Source: Arenimonas composti TR7-09 = DSM 18010
Lineage (GTDB): Bacteria > Pseudomonadota > Gammaproteobacteria > Xanthomonadales > Xanthomonadaceae
Length of the DNA: 64,000 bases
Reading direction: 5' to 3'
Assembly (NCBI RefSeq): GCF_000426365.1
Contig: NZ_AUFF01000002.1
Location: 371,836-435,835, forward strand
Part shown: positions 10,708 through 19,217 of the stretch, piece after piece
How the letters are laid out: every line of letters starts with the position of its first letter
Numbering within the stretch: position 1 is the first letter of the stretch
The notes under the pieces: generated by a model
What the model saw: only the letters and a program-made list of their open reading frames with translations
What the model was told of the DNA's origin: nothing
The model's database searches: none
Made by a program: the position numbers and the translations under genes

Positions 10708-12843
10708 TTGAACACCATCCCCACATCGCCGCCGCGGCTGTCCGACTGGCTCGCCGGCGAAGCGCCGGACACCACGCCGCTGCCGCTGCTGCGTGAACTC
10801 GCCGCCGGGCTGCCGCCCTGCGCCGAGGAGGCCTTCGCGGTGCGCGTCCTGGCGACGCTGGCGCCGTTGCGCGCCGACGCCGAGGTGATCGCCGCCGCCA
10901 GCCTGCATCTGTGGCCGGCCCTGCGTGCGGCCTTGCCGGCCGGCGCGCTCGACGCCGTCCCGCGGGTGCCAGCACTGCTCGACGGCCTGGCCGCCGCGCG
11001 CCAGGTGCATGCGCTGCACCACCAGCGCCAGGGGCGCGGCAGTGCCGAGGGCCTGCGCCGCCTCCTGCTGGCCCTGGTGCGCGACCTGCGCGCGGTGCTG
11101 GTGCTGCTGGCGGAACAGCTCGTGCTGCTGCGCGATGCCGCGGCCCTGCCGGCCGACGAGCGCCTCGCGCTGGCCGAACTCACCGCCGACATCCACGCGC
11201 CGCTGGCAAACCGGCTCGGCATCTGGCAGCTGAAATGGGAACTCGAGGACCTCGCGTTCCGCTGGCGCGAGCCGGAAACCTATGCGCGCATCGCCCGCCT
11301 GCTCGACGAGAAGCGCGGCGATCGCGAGCGCTTCATCGAGGACGCCCGCCGGCGCATCGGCCGCGCGCTGTCCGAGGCCGGCATCGCGGCCGAAGTCACC
11401 GGCCGCGCCAAGCACATCTACAGCATCTGGAAGAAGATGCAGCGCAAGGGCGTGCCCTTCAGCGAGCTCTACGACATCCGCGCGGTGCGCGTGCTGGTCG
11501 ACGACATCCCGGCCTGCTACGCGGCGCTCGGCGTCGTGCACCAGCTCTGGCCGTCGGTGCCGTCGGAGTTCGACGACTACATCGCGCATCCGAAGGGCAA
11601 CGACTACCGCTCGCTGCACACCGCCCTGGTCGGCCCCGGCGGCCGTGTGCTCGAAGTGCAGATCCGCACCCGCGAGATGCACGAGCACGCCGAACTCGGT
11701 GTCGCCGCGCACTGGCGTTACAAGGAGGGCGGCGGCGGCGACGCCGCGTTCGAGCGCAAGGTCGCCTGGATGCGCCAGCTGCTCGAGCAGCGCGGCGACG
11801 ACGACGATGCGCTGCTCGAGGGCTTCAGCACCGAGATCGTCGAGGACCGCGTCTACGTGCTGACGCCGCGCGGCGAGGTGATCGACCTGCGCCGCGGCGC
11901 CACCGTGCTCGACTTCGCCTATGCGATCCACACCGAGGTCGGCCACCGCTGCCGCGGCGCCAAGGTCAACGGCCGCATCGTCCCGCTGGACCACCAGCCG
12001 CAGACCGGCGACCGCATCGAGATCCTGACCGGCAAGCACGCCGAGCCGCGGCGCGACTGGCTGCAGGCCGGCAGCGGCTTCCTGGTCACCTCGCGGGCCC
12101 GTGACAAAGTGCGCGCCTGGTTCCACCGCATCGACCGCGAGCGCAACCTGCAGGCCGGCCGCGAGATCCTCGAGAAGGAACTGCGGCGCATGGGCCTGAT
12201 GCAGGCGGACCTCGCGCCGGTGCTCGCGAAGTTCCGCCTGCCGGGGCTCGACGACCTGCACCTGGCGCTGGCGCTCGGCGACCTCGGCCCGAGCCAGGTC
12301 AGCCGCAGCCTGCACGACCACGCCCAGGCGCAGAAGGCGGAAGCCGCGCCGGCCCCGGCGCCGCCCGCGCCGCGGCGTCCGGCAGGTGCACCGGCGAAGA
12401 CGCCGTTCACCGTCGAGGGCGTCGGCAACCTGCTCAGCCAGATCGCCCGCTGCTGCCAGCCGGTGCCCGGCGACCCGATCGTCGGCTACCTGACCCGCGG
12501 CCGCGGCGTCAGCATCCACCGCGCCGGCTGCGCGGCGGTGCAGCGCCTGCTCGGCGAGCATCCGGACCGGGCGCTGCCGGTCGAATGGGGCCGGCGCGGG
12601 GCGGCCAGCTACGAGGTCGACGTCGTCATCCGCGCCTTCGACCGCAAGTGGCTGCTGAAGGACGTGACGAACGCGGTCGCGCAGCTCGCGGTGAACATCC
12701 TGGCGGTCGATTCGCGGGTCGCCGACGACGGCATCGCGACCCTGCGCTTCCGCGTCCGCGTCGCCGACTACGGACAGCTCAGCGACCTGCTGGGGCGCCT
12801 CGCGGCGATCCCCGGCGTGCGCGAGGCCAGCCGCAGCGGCTGA
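10708..12843 (+). CDS. relA: (p)ppGpp synthetase RelA
   Basis: 711 residues, close to E. coli RelA (744). The N-terminal HD-like domain lacks the His-Asp metal pair, as in synthetase-only RelA proteins. The synthetase domain has GRAKHIYSIWKKMQ, then EFDDYIAHPKGNDYRSLHT. The acidic ExDD form is typical of RelA rather than SpoT. TGS (VYVLTPRGEVIDLRRGAT), a helical region, a Cys-rich zinc-finger-like segment (IARCCQPVPGDP) and a C-terminal ACT domain follow. RelA makes (p)ppGpp on ribosomes carrying uncharged tRNA. The start is TTG at 10708. An ATG at 10695 is in another frame. Confidence 0.95.
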   Translation: MNTIPTSPPRLSDWLAGEAPDTTPLPLLRELAAGLPPCAEEAFAVRVLATLAPLRADAEVIAAASLHLWPALRAALPAGALDAVPRVPALLDGLAAARQVHALHHQRQGRGSAEGLRRLLLALVRDLRAVLVLLAEQLVLLRDAAALPADERLALAELTADIHAPLANRLGIWQLKWELEDLAFRWREPETYARIARLLDEKRGDRERFIEDARRRIGRALSEAGIAAEVTGRAKHIYSIWKKMQRKGVPFSELYDIRAVRVLVDDIPACYAALGVVHQLWPSVPSEFDDYIAHPKGNDYRSLHTALVGPGGRVLEVQIRTREMHEHAELGVAAHWRYKEGGGGDAAFERKVAWMRQLLEQRGDDDDALLEGFSTEIVEDRVYVLTPRGEVIDLRRGATVLDFAYAIHTEVGHRCRGAKVNGRIVPLDHQPQTGDRIEILTGKHAEPRRDWLQAGSGFLVTSRARDKVRAWFHRIDRERNLQAGREILEKELRRMGLMQADLAPVLAKFRLPGLDDLHLALALGDLGPSQVSRSLHDHAQAQKAEAAPAPAPPAPRRPAGAPAKTPFTVEGVGNLLSQIARCCQPVPGDPIVGYLTRGRGVSIHRAGCAAVQRLLGEHPDRALPVEWGRRGAASYEVDVVIRAFDRKWLLKDVTNAVAQLAVNILAVDSRVADDGIATLRFRVRVADYGQLSDLLGRLAAIPGVREASRSG

Positions 12844-12925
12844 ACGCCGGCCGCCCCTGCCGGGTTGCCGGGGCGGAGCCGCGCGGGGCCGCTGCTATCC
12901 TCGCGCCGATGAAGGAAGCGCGCGC

Positions 12926-14512
12926 ATGACGGAACGCCGCCCGCCGCCGGCTGCGACGCCGAGCCTCGGCGCCCTCGACGACCTCGACCTCGATGGTGGC
13001 CGGGACCCGCCGGCCGCGCCGCCGTCGTCGCCGCCCCCGCCGCGCCGGCTCGGCCCGTGGCTGGCGCTGGCGGTCGCGATCCTGGCGCTCGCCGGCCTCG
13101 CGCTCGGACTGGCGCACTGGCGCGAGTCGCTGAGCCGCACCCTGGTGCCACCGTCGGACCTGCACCAGTTGCTGGCGGAGGCGCAATCGGCGCTCGCCCG
13201 CGGCGAGCTGAGCAATCCCGACGGCAGCGGCGCCCGCGAACGCTTCAACGCGGTGCTGGCACGCGATCCCGACCATGCCGGCGCCCGCAGCGGCCTGGTC
13301 GCGGTGCGCGATGCGGCGCTGCTGCAGGCGCGCACCGCGCTGGCCGCGGGCGACGCCACCACCGCCCGCGCCCGGGTCGAACTCGCGCGCAGCCTCGCCG
13401 CCCCGGCCGCCGACCTCGAGGCGATCGACCACGATCTGCAGCAGCTCGAAAGCGCCGAGGCGGATCTCGCCGGTCTGCTGACGCGTGCCGAGGCGGCCCG
13501 CGCCGCCGGCCGCCTCGAGGAGCTGCCCGACGGCGCCCTGGCGCTGTACGCCGAGGCGCTGGCGCGCTGGCCGGAGAATGCCCTCGCGCTGCAGGGCCGG
13601 CGCCAGGCGCTGACCGAACTGCTGCGGCGCGCCGAAGTGGCGCTGGATCACGACGACCTCGCGACCGCGCAGGCCCTGGTCGCGCGGGTCGTCGCCGACG
13701 ATCCCAGCCACCTCGACCTGCCGGCCGTGCGCGCCCGCCTCGGTGAAGCGCAGTCGCGCCAGGCCGGCCGCCGCGAGGCCGCGCTCGCCGCCGCCGCCGC
13801 GGCCCTGCGCCGCGGCCAGCCGGAAACCGCCGGCGCCGCCTACCGCGAACTGCTCGCCGCCGACCCGGAATCGCTCGAGGCCCGCGCCGGCCTGGACGAT
13901 GCCGCCGCCGCGCTCGCGGCCCGTGCCGGCCGCCAGGCCGCCGACTTCGACTTCACCGCGGCCGAGGCCTCGCTCGAGCTCGCCCGCGACTGGTCACCGG
14001 ACCTGCCGGCGATCGCGGTCGCCGAACGCGCGTTGTCCGCCGCCCGCGCCCGCGCCGAGACCTTGCCGGCCCCCAGCGATCCCGACGACTTCGCCCGCCT
14101 GCTGCGCCAGGCCGGCGAGGCGATGCGCCGCGGCGACCTGATCGATCCGCCCGGCGATTCCGCCTGGGACCGCCTGCGCGCCGCCGCCGCGATCGCCCCC
14201 GACGATCCGTCGCTGGCGGCCGCCACCGGCGAATACGACCGTCGCGCCCGCGCCTGCTTCGAGGACGCACTGGCCTCCAACCGTCTCTCCCGCGCCCAGG
14301 CCTGCCTCGATGCGATGGCCGCCCGCGTGCCCGGCGAAGGCCTCGCCGACGAACGCCGCCGCCTCGGCAACCGCTGGCTCGCCTTCGCCGAAGAGCGCCT
14401 CGGCGCCGGCGAACTCGCGCTCGCCCGGCGCGCGCTGGTGTCGGCGGAGCAGGTGGATCCCGGCAATCCCGGACTCGCGTCGATGCGCGAGCGCCTGCGC
14501 AAGGCCCTGTAG
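12926..14512 (+). CDS. Membrane-anchored TPR-rich protein
   Basis: 528 residues. A cytoplasmic Pro/Asp-rich N-terminus (about 1-42) is followed by one transmembrane helix (about 43-62, LGPWLALAVAILALAGLALGL) and a long Ala/Arg-rich helical region made of TPR-like repeats such as AEAALRRGQPETAGAAYREL and LDHDDLATAQALVARVV. The bulk should face the periplasm. Similar anchored TPR proteins in Xanthomonadales are thought to be scaffolds, and no enzyme motif is visible. An AAGGAA Shine-Dalgarno lies 9-10 nt before the ATG, and a TATCCT box (12896-12901) sits in the gap after relA. The TAG stop lies inside a REP. Confidence 0.7.
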   Translation: MTERRPPPAATPSLGALDDLDLDGGRDPPAAPPSSPPPPRRLGPWLALAVAILALAGLALGLAHWRESLSRTLVPPSDLHQLLAEAQSALARGELSNPDGSGARERFNAVLARDPDHAGARSGLVAVRDAALLQARTALAAGDATTARARVELARSLAAPAADLEAIDHDLQQLESAEADLAGLLTRAEAARAAGRLEELPDGALALYAEALARWPENALALQGRRQALTELLRRAEVALDHDDLATAQALVARVVADDPSHLDLPAVRARLGEAQSRQAGRREAALAAAAAALRRGQPETAGAAYRELLAADPESLEARAGLDDAAAALAARAGRQAADFDFTAAEASLELARDWSPDLPAIAVAERALSAARARAETLPAPSDPDDFARLLRQAGEAMRRGDLIDPPGDSAWDRLRAAAAIAPDDPSLAAATGEYDRRARACFEDALASNRLSRAQACLDAMAARVPGEGLADERRRLGNRWLAFAEERLGAGELALARRALVSAEQVDPGNPGLASMRERLRKAL

Positions 14513-14590
14513 GAGCGGCTTCAGCCGCGATGCTTTTCTTTCCGCTCCGGTCAACGCCGGGAAGAGCATCGCGGCTGAAGCCGCTCCCAC
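14509..14590. repeat. Inverted REP pair; probable bidirectional terminator
   Basis: Forward copy 14509-14532 and inverted copy 14567-14590, both of the CGGCTTCAGCCG subtype, can fold into one long hairpin between two convergent genes. The forward copy contains the stop codon of the TPR protein. The inverted copy ends 12 nt before the end of the large glycosyltransferase gene. Confidence 0.9.
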
Positions 14591-14601
14591 AGCGGTGGGG
14601 G

Positions 14602-17600
14602 TTACGGGAACCGCGCCAGCGTGCGCCGCACCGCCTCCCGCGCCGCGTCGACGGAAAAATGCCGCCGCGTGTTCTCCAGTCCGCCCGCCGCCAGCCGGTG
14701 CCACAGGCCGGGGTCGCGGTAGAGGCGGACGACGGCGTCGGCGAAGGTTTCGGCGTCGTCGGCGATCAGCACGTCGTCGCCGTCGTGCAGGTGCATGCCT
14801 TCGACCGCACACGTCGTCGCGACCACCGGCTGGCCGTGGGCGAGGGCGTGGTTGACCTTGCCCTTGACGCCGGCGCCGTAGCGCAGCGGCGCGACGCCGA
14901 CGCGGCAGCCTTCGAGCAGCGGCACGACATCGGGCACGTAGCCGTGGAAGACGATGCCGTCGCGCGTGGCCAGCGCCTGCACCGGCGGCGGCGCGTCGCC
15001 ACCGACCAGGTTCAGCACCACGTCGGGCAGCTGCGCGTGCACCCGCGGCAGGATCTCGTCGGCCAGCCACAGCGCGGCGTCGACGTTCGGCGGGTGCCGG
15101 TAGCTGCCGACGAACAGCAGGCCGCTGCGCGCGTCGTACTTCGCGCCGGCGCCGGCGACGTCGTGGATGTTGGACACGACCTCGACCGGCGCCGCCGGTG
15201 CTTCCTTCGCCAGCAGCGCCTGTTCCGCCGGGCTGACGACCCAGGTGGCATCGCACTGGCTCACCAGCGCCAGCTCGGCGCGGCGGGTGCGGGCGGCGGC
15301 GCGGCGGCGGGCGGGATCGCCGGCCAGTTCGGCCTCGCGCTGTTCGCGCAGGTGGTGCAGGTCGACGGTGTCGAAAACGATGCGCGCGCGCGCTGCGTGC
15401 CGGCGCAGCAGGGGCAGCAGCGGCGCCAGCACGTAGTGGCGGCTGCCGACCACCAGGTCGAAGTCGCCGCCGTGCTGTTCCAGCCAGCGCGGCACGTCGG
15501 CGAGGAAGGGATGCCACCAGACCTCGACGCCGTCGGCCTGCAGCGCGCGGGTATAGCGGCCGTCGTGGGCGCGGTTCTCGGCGAAGAACACGACGCTGCC
15601 GCATTCGTCGTGCAGCAGCTTCAGCAGCGCCGCCATGCGCACCGAGCCGGAATCGCGGTCCGGCGTCGGGGTGCAGGCATCGAGCACCAGCACGCGCCGG
15701 CCGCCGGCGCGGCGGCGGTCGGCGGCGATCGCGGGCGCGGTGCCCGGCGGCTGGTGCGCGCGCGCCAGCACGTCCTTCCAGCGTTCGAGGAATTTGGCCT
15801 GGTTGGTGACCTGGTGCGCCTTCACCCCGCGCGTGGTGTCGGTGCCGGCGGTGACGCCCTCGTGGTGCACGACGACCGAGGCCGGCTGGTAACGCACCTT
15901 CAGGCCGTGGCGGCGCACGCGCATCGCCAGGTCGGTGTCCTCGTAGTAGGCGGGGGCGAACAGGGTGTCGAAGCCGCCGAGTTCGTTGAACAGCGCCCGC
16001 GGCAGCGCGATCGCCGCGCCGGAGCAGTAATCGACCTCGCGCACGAAATTGAAGGCCGGGTGTTCGGGATCGGCGAAGCGCCCGTAATTCCAGCCCGAGC
16101 CGTCGGCGAACACGATGCCGCCGGCTTCCTGCAGGCGGCCGTCGGGGTAGACGAGCTTGCTGCCGGCCAGGCCGGTGTCGGGGAAGTCGGCGAAGGTGCG
16201 CAGCAACGCATCGAGCCAGCCGGGCTGCGGCGTGGTGTCGTTGTTGAGGAAGACGAGGTACTCGCCCTTCGCCAGCGCGGCGCCGGCATTGCAGGCGCCG
16301 ACGAAGCCGAGGTTGCGTTCGTTGCGGTGGTAGCGCAGGCCGGCGATCTTCGGCAGCACCCGTTCGCTGGCGTCGCTGGAGCCGTCGTCGACGACGATCA
16401 CCTCGAAGCCGGCCGTGTCCTTCGCTGCGGCCAGCGCCTGCAGGCAGGCGAGGGTGTAGGGCAGCTGGTCGTAGACCGGGATCACGATGCTGGCGCGCGG
16501 GGCATCGGCGGCCGGCAGTCGCAGCGTGTCGTAGTCGACGATCAGCGTCGGCGGCGTGAGCCGCGGCGGCGAGGTGTCGGTGATGCCGGTGGCGGCGTCG
16601 CCGCGGCGGCGCGACTGCCAGTGCTGCAGGGTGCCGCCGACGCCGCGGGTACGCAGGCTGGCGACGCCGCGGGCGAGCAGGCTGCGCATGCCGCTGGCGC
16701 GGTACTGGCCGTCCAGGGCGCGGTCGCGCAGGGCGCCGCCGAGCCGCGACCACGGGCGCCGGGCGGATTTTCCCTTCAGCGCCGCGAGTTCGGCCTCGAA
16801 GGCATCGCGCTGGGCGATCGCGACGTCGCGCTGGCGGATGAGGTCGGTGGTGTCGGTTTCGTAGTAGCGGTGCGATTCGGCGAGTTCGCGCTCGAGCGTG
16901 CCGATTCGGGCGCTGAGTTCGGCGAGTTCGGCGGCGTCCTCGACGGCGATCTCGTCGGCGGTCTGCAGGCGGCGCTGCAGTTCGTCGACGGCGGCGCTGG
17001 CCTCGGCCTCGGCGGCGGCGAGTTCGCGCACGGCCGCGTCCTGCGCCGCGAGCTGGCGGCGGCATTCCGCGAGTTCGTCGCGCAGGCCGGCGAGGGAGGC
17101 GGCGTCGGCGGCACGCAGCGCCTCGAAGGACGCGACCGCATCCTGCAGGTCGGCGGCCTTGCGGCGCAGCGCCGCCAGCGCCTCGTCGTCGCCACCCTGC
17201 GCGCGCAGCGCTTCGATCTCGCGCTGCAGGGCATGCGCCCAGCCGGTGCGGTCGTCGAGCTCACGCTGGGTGGTCTGCAATTGCGCGACCGCGGCGTCGA
17301 TCTGCCGCTGCAGGTCGTGAGCCCAGTCGGCGCGCGACACCAGCTCGGCGTCGGCGCGCTGCTGCGCGGCGCGGCTTTCCTGGAGCTGGCGCGTGGTTTC
17401 GGCCAGCACCGCCAGCGCCTGCTGCAGGCGCAGCTGGCCGGCGTCGGCCGGCGGCAGCATCAGCGGCACCGGCGCCACCGGCAGCAGCAGGCGCCAGGCT
17501 TCGGCCATCGCCGCGAGGTCGGGCTGCGGCGGCTCGGCGGCACGCAGGTCGGCGAGGGCGCGGCGGTCGGCGGCCAGCCGCTGCAGTTCGATCGCCACCG

Positions 17601-19137
17601 CCCCGGCATCGGTCGCCACCGCCAGGCCGCCGCCGAAGCGCAGGCGTTCGCGTGGCGCGCCGGGCGCCGCGCACAGCACCGGCAGGCCGAGTGCCTGCAT
17701 CTCCGACAGCGTGTAGCTGAAGGTCTCCGGCACGGTGGAAGCGATCAGCGCGAGGTCGGGCTGCAGGCGCGCGATCCACGTCGGCAGGTCGTCGCGGTGG
17801 TAGTCGCGGATCACCCGCACCTGCGGCAGGCCCTCGAAACGCGCGCCGGCGTGGCCGGCGCCGAGCAGCACCAGCTCGACGTCGTCCGGCAGCAGCGGCA
17901 GCAGCGCGGCGATCAGGTGCTCGCCCTTGCCGCCGTGCAGGCGGCCGGGCACCAGCACCCGCAGCGGCGCGCCGGCCGGCCGTGGCCGCACCGGTTCGCG
18001 CGACGGCGGCAGCGGCGCCAGCCCGTGCGGCAGGATCTTCCAGTCGTGCTCGCGCAGCTCCGGCTCGATCGCGCACAGCCGCTCGCAGGCGAAGGCGCTC
18101 GGGGCGACCAGGCGGGCGCCGGCGTGGTCGAGCGCATCGAGCCAGGCGTCGCGCAGGCGGCGCCAGCCGGCGGCGTCGCGGCCGGTGAACAGGTTGCCGG
18201 GGTCGGCCAGGCCGGCGGCGAGGGCGTCGCTGTCGAAGGGCTCGCGGCGGGGGTCGCGCTCGTCGTGCAGCAGCGGCCACACCGGGTAGGCGTCGTGCAC
18301 GCAGAGCGCGGTCGGCAGGCCGGTGCGCAGCACGTCGAGGCTGTGCCCGATCAGCGAGGACACGATCACCGCGCCGATGCCCCATTCCGGCAGCAGCGCC
18401 GCGAGGATCGCCTGCACCTCCGGCGCCTGTTCGGCGGTGTCGACGATCGGCGCCGACAGCGCCCACTCGCGCAGCGGCGCCGCGTCGAGGTCGTGGTACA
18501 GGGCGAGGCGGCGACCGAACGGCGGCTGGTCGCCGTCGTTGTGCGCGACCAGCACCAGGTGCGCGCGTTCGCCGTCGCCGGCGATCAGGTCGCGCACGAA
18601 ACGTTCGGCGCCGCCGCCCCAGCTGTGCAGCACGTGCAGCACGACTTCCTCGCCGGGGCGCAGGACCGGGGTGCCCGAGTCCGCAGGCGCATCGGCGGCG
18701 GCGGCGGGAACGCCGACGCAGGGCAGGCGGCCCAGGCGCAGCGCTCGCCCCGACGCGTTCCCATGCCGCCGCGCCGCGTCGGCGCACCACAGGCTGCAGC
18801 GCGGATTCCAGGCGGTCGCGGCGACGCTCGCGTGTTCGCCGAAGGTCCAGGCCGCGGCGTCGTCGCCGTCGACCGGACTGAGCACGTCCCAGCCGCCGTC
18901 GCGCCATGCCGCTTCCAGTCGCCGCCAGCCGTCGACGTCGAGCGCCGCGTCGGCCTGCATCAGCAGCACATCGCGCCCCGGGTGGGTGGCCACCGCCGCG
19001 GCCAGGGCCGCTTCGGCGTCGGCGGCGACGTCGTCGATCAGCCGCAGCGCCGCCGGGATCCCGCGTGGGCGCAGGGCATCGCCCGTGAAGGCGGTGGGCG
19101 ACCACAGCGTCAGGACCGGAAGGCGGGAAGCATCCAT
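14602..19137 (-). CDS. Giant three-module glycosyltransferase (GT4-like / coiled coil / GT2 / GT4)
   Basis: 1511 residues. Module 1 (about 165-555) is GT-B-like: HSWGGGAERF, then PGRLHGGKGEHLIAALLPLL and a late ETFSYTLSEMQALGLPV block with the donor-binding Glu-x7-Glu spacing. A long predicted coiled coil, rich in Ala/Glu/Gln/Arg, spans about 570-790. Module 2 (about 880-1130) is a GT2 (GT-A) domain with SIVIPVYDQLPYTLACLQ, VVDDGSSD, the DXD-like FLNNDT and later YYEDTDLAMR. Module 3 (about 1148-1510) is a GT4 domain with GSYRHPPNVDA and GAGVKGKVNHALAHGQPVV. It probably builds a surface glycan from the cytoplasmic face. There is no signal peptide or membrane helix. The start at 19137 was chosen by domain content. 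The gene is divergent from mrcB. Confidence 0.85.
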   Translation of the reverse strand: MDASRLPVLTLWSPTAFTGDALRPRGIPAALRLIDDVAADAEAALAAAVATHPGRDVLLMQADAALDVDGWRRLEAAWRDGGWDVLSPVDGDDAAAWTFGEHASVAATAWNPRCSLWCADAARRHGNASGRALRLGRLPCVGVPAAAADAPADSGTPVLRPGEEVVLHVLHSWGGGAERFVRDLIAGDGERAHLVLVAHNDGDQPPFGRRLALYHDLDAAPLREWALSAPIVDTAEQAPEVQAILAALLPEWGIGAVIVSSLIGHSLDVLRTGLPTALCVHDAYPVWPLLHDERDPRREPFDSDALAAGLADPGNLFTGRDAAGWRRLRDAWLDALDHAGARLVAPSAFACERLCAIEPELREHDWKILPHGLAPLPPSREPVRPRPAGAPLRVLVPGRLHGGKGEHLIAALLPLLPDDVELVLLGAGHAGARFEGLPQVRVIRDYHRDDLPTWIARLQPDLALIASTVPETFSYTLSEMQALGLPVLCAAPGAPRERLRFGGGLAVATDAGAVAIELQRLAADRRALADLRAAEPPQPDLAAMAEAWRLLLPVAPVPLMLPPADAGQLRLQQALAVLAETTRQLQESRAAQQRADAELVSRADWAHDLQRQIDAAVAQLQTTQRELDDRTGWAHALQREIEALRAQGGDDEALAALRRKAADLQDAVASFEALRAADAASLAGLRDELAECRRQLAAQDAAVRELAAAEAEASAAVDELQRRLQTADEIAVEDAAELAELSARIGTLERELAESHRYYETDTTDLIRQRDVAIAQRDAFEAELAALKGKSARRPWSRLGGALRDRALDGQYRASGMRSLLARGVASLRTRGVGGTLQHWQSRRRGDAATGITDTSPPRLTPPTLIVDYDTLRLPAADAPRASIVIPVYDQLPYTLACLQALAAAKDTAGFEVIVVDDGSSDASERVLPKIAGLRYHRNERNLGFVGACNAGAALAKGEYLVFLNNDTTPQPGWLDALLRTFADFPDTGLAGSKLVYPDGRLQEAGGIVFADGSGWNYGRFADPEHPAFNFVREVDYCSGAAIALPRALFNELGGFDTLFAPAYYEDTDLAMRVRRHGLKVRYQPASVVVHHEGVTAGTDTTRGVKAHQVTNQAKFLERWKDVLARAHQPPGTAPAIAADRRRAGGRRVLVLDACTPTPDRDSGSVRMAALLKLLHDECGSVVFFAENRAHDGRYTRALQADGVEVWWHPFLADVPRWLEQHGGDFDLVVGSRHYVLAPLLPLLRRHAARARIVFDTVDLHHLREQREAELAGDPARRRAAARTRRAELALVSQCDATWVVSPAEQALLAKEAPAAPVEVVSNIHDVAGAGAKYDARSGLLFVGSYRHPPNVDAALWLADEILPRVHAQLPDVVLNLVGGDAPPPVQALATRDGIVFHGYVPDVVPLLEGCRVGVAPLRYGAGVKGKVNHALAHGQPVVATTCAVEGMHLHDGDDVLIADDAETFADAVVRLYRDPGLWHRLAAGGLENTRRHFSVDAAREAVRRTLARFP

Positions 19138-19184
19138 GCGTCTTTCGTTCAGTCTCGGGGTAGGGGCCCTTCGGAGCGGGCTGC

Positions 19185-19190
19185 TAGACT
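19185..19190 (+). promoter_or_regulatory. Putative -10 box (TAGACT) of mrcB
   Basis: TAGACT lies 27 nt before the GTG start of mrcB, in the 80-bp gap shared with the divergent glycosyltransferase gene. No clear -35 box is seen. The evidence is position and hexamer only. Confidence 0.3.
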
Positions 19191-19217
19191 CGGGCGAATT
19201 CCGGATTATCCACGTCC

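Noticed and set aside
5897-10975. 1692-codon minus-strand frame across hrpA
   Set aside because: It is antisense to hrpA and relA, with no recognisable domain, and arises from GC-rich codon bias.
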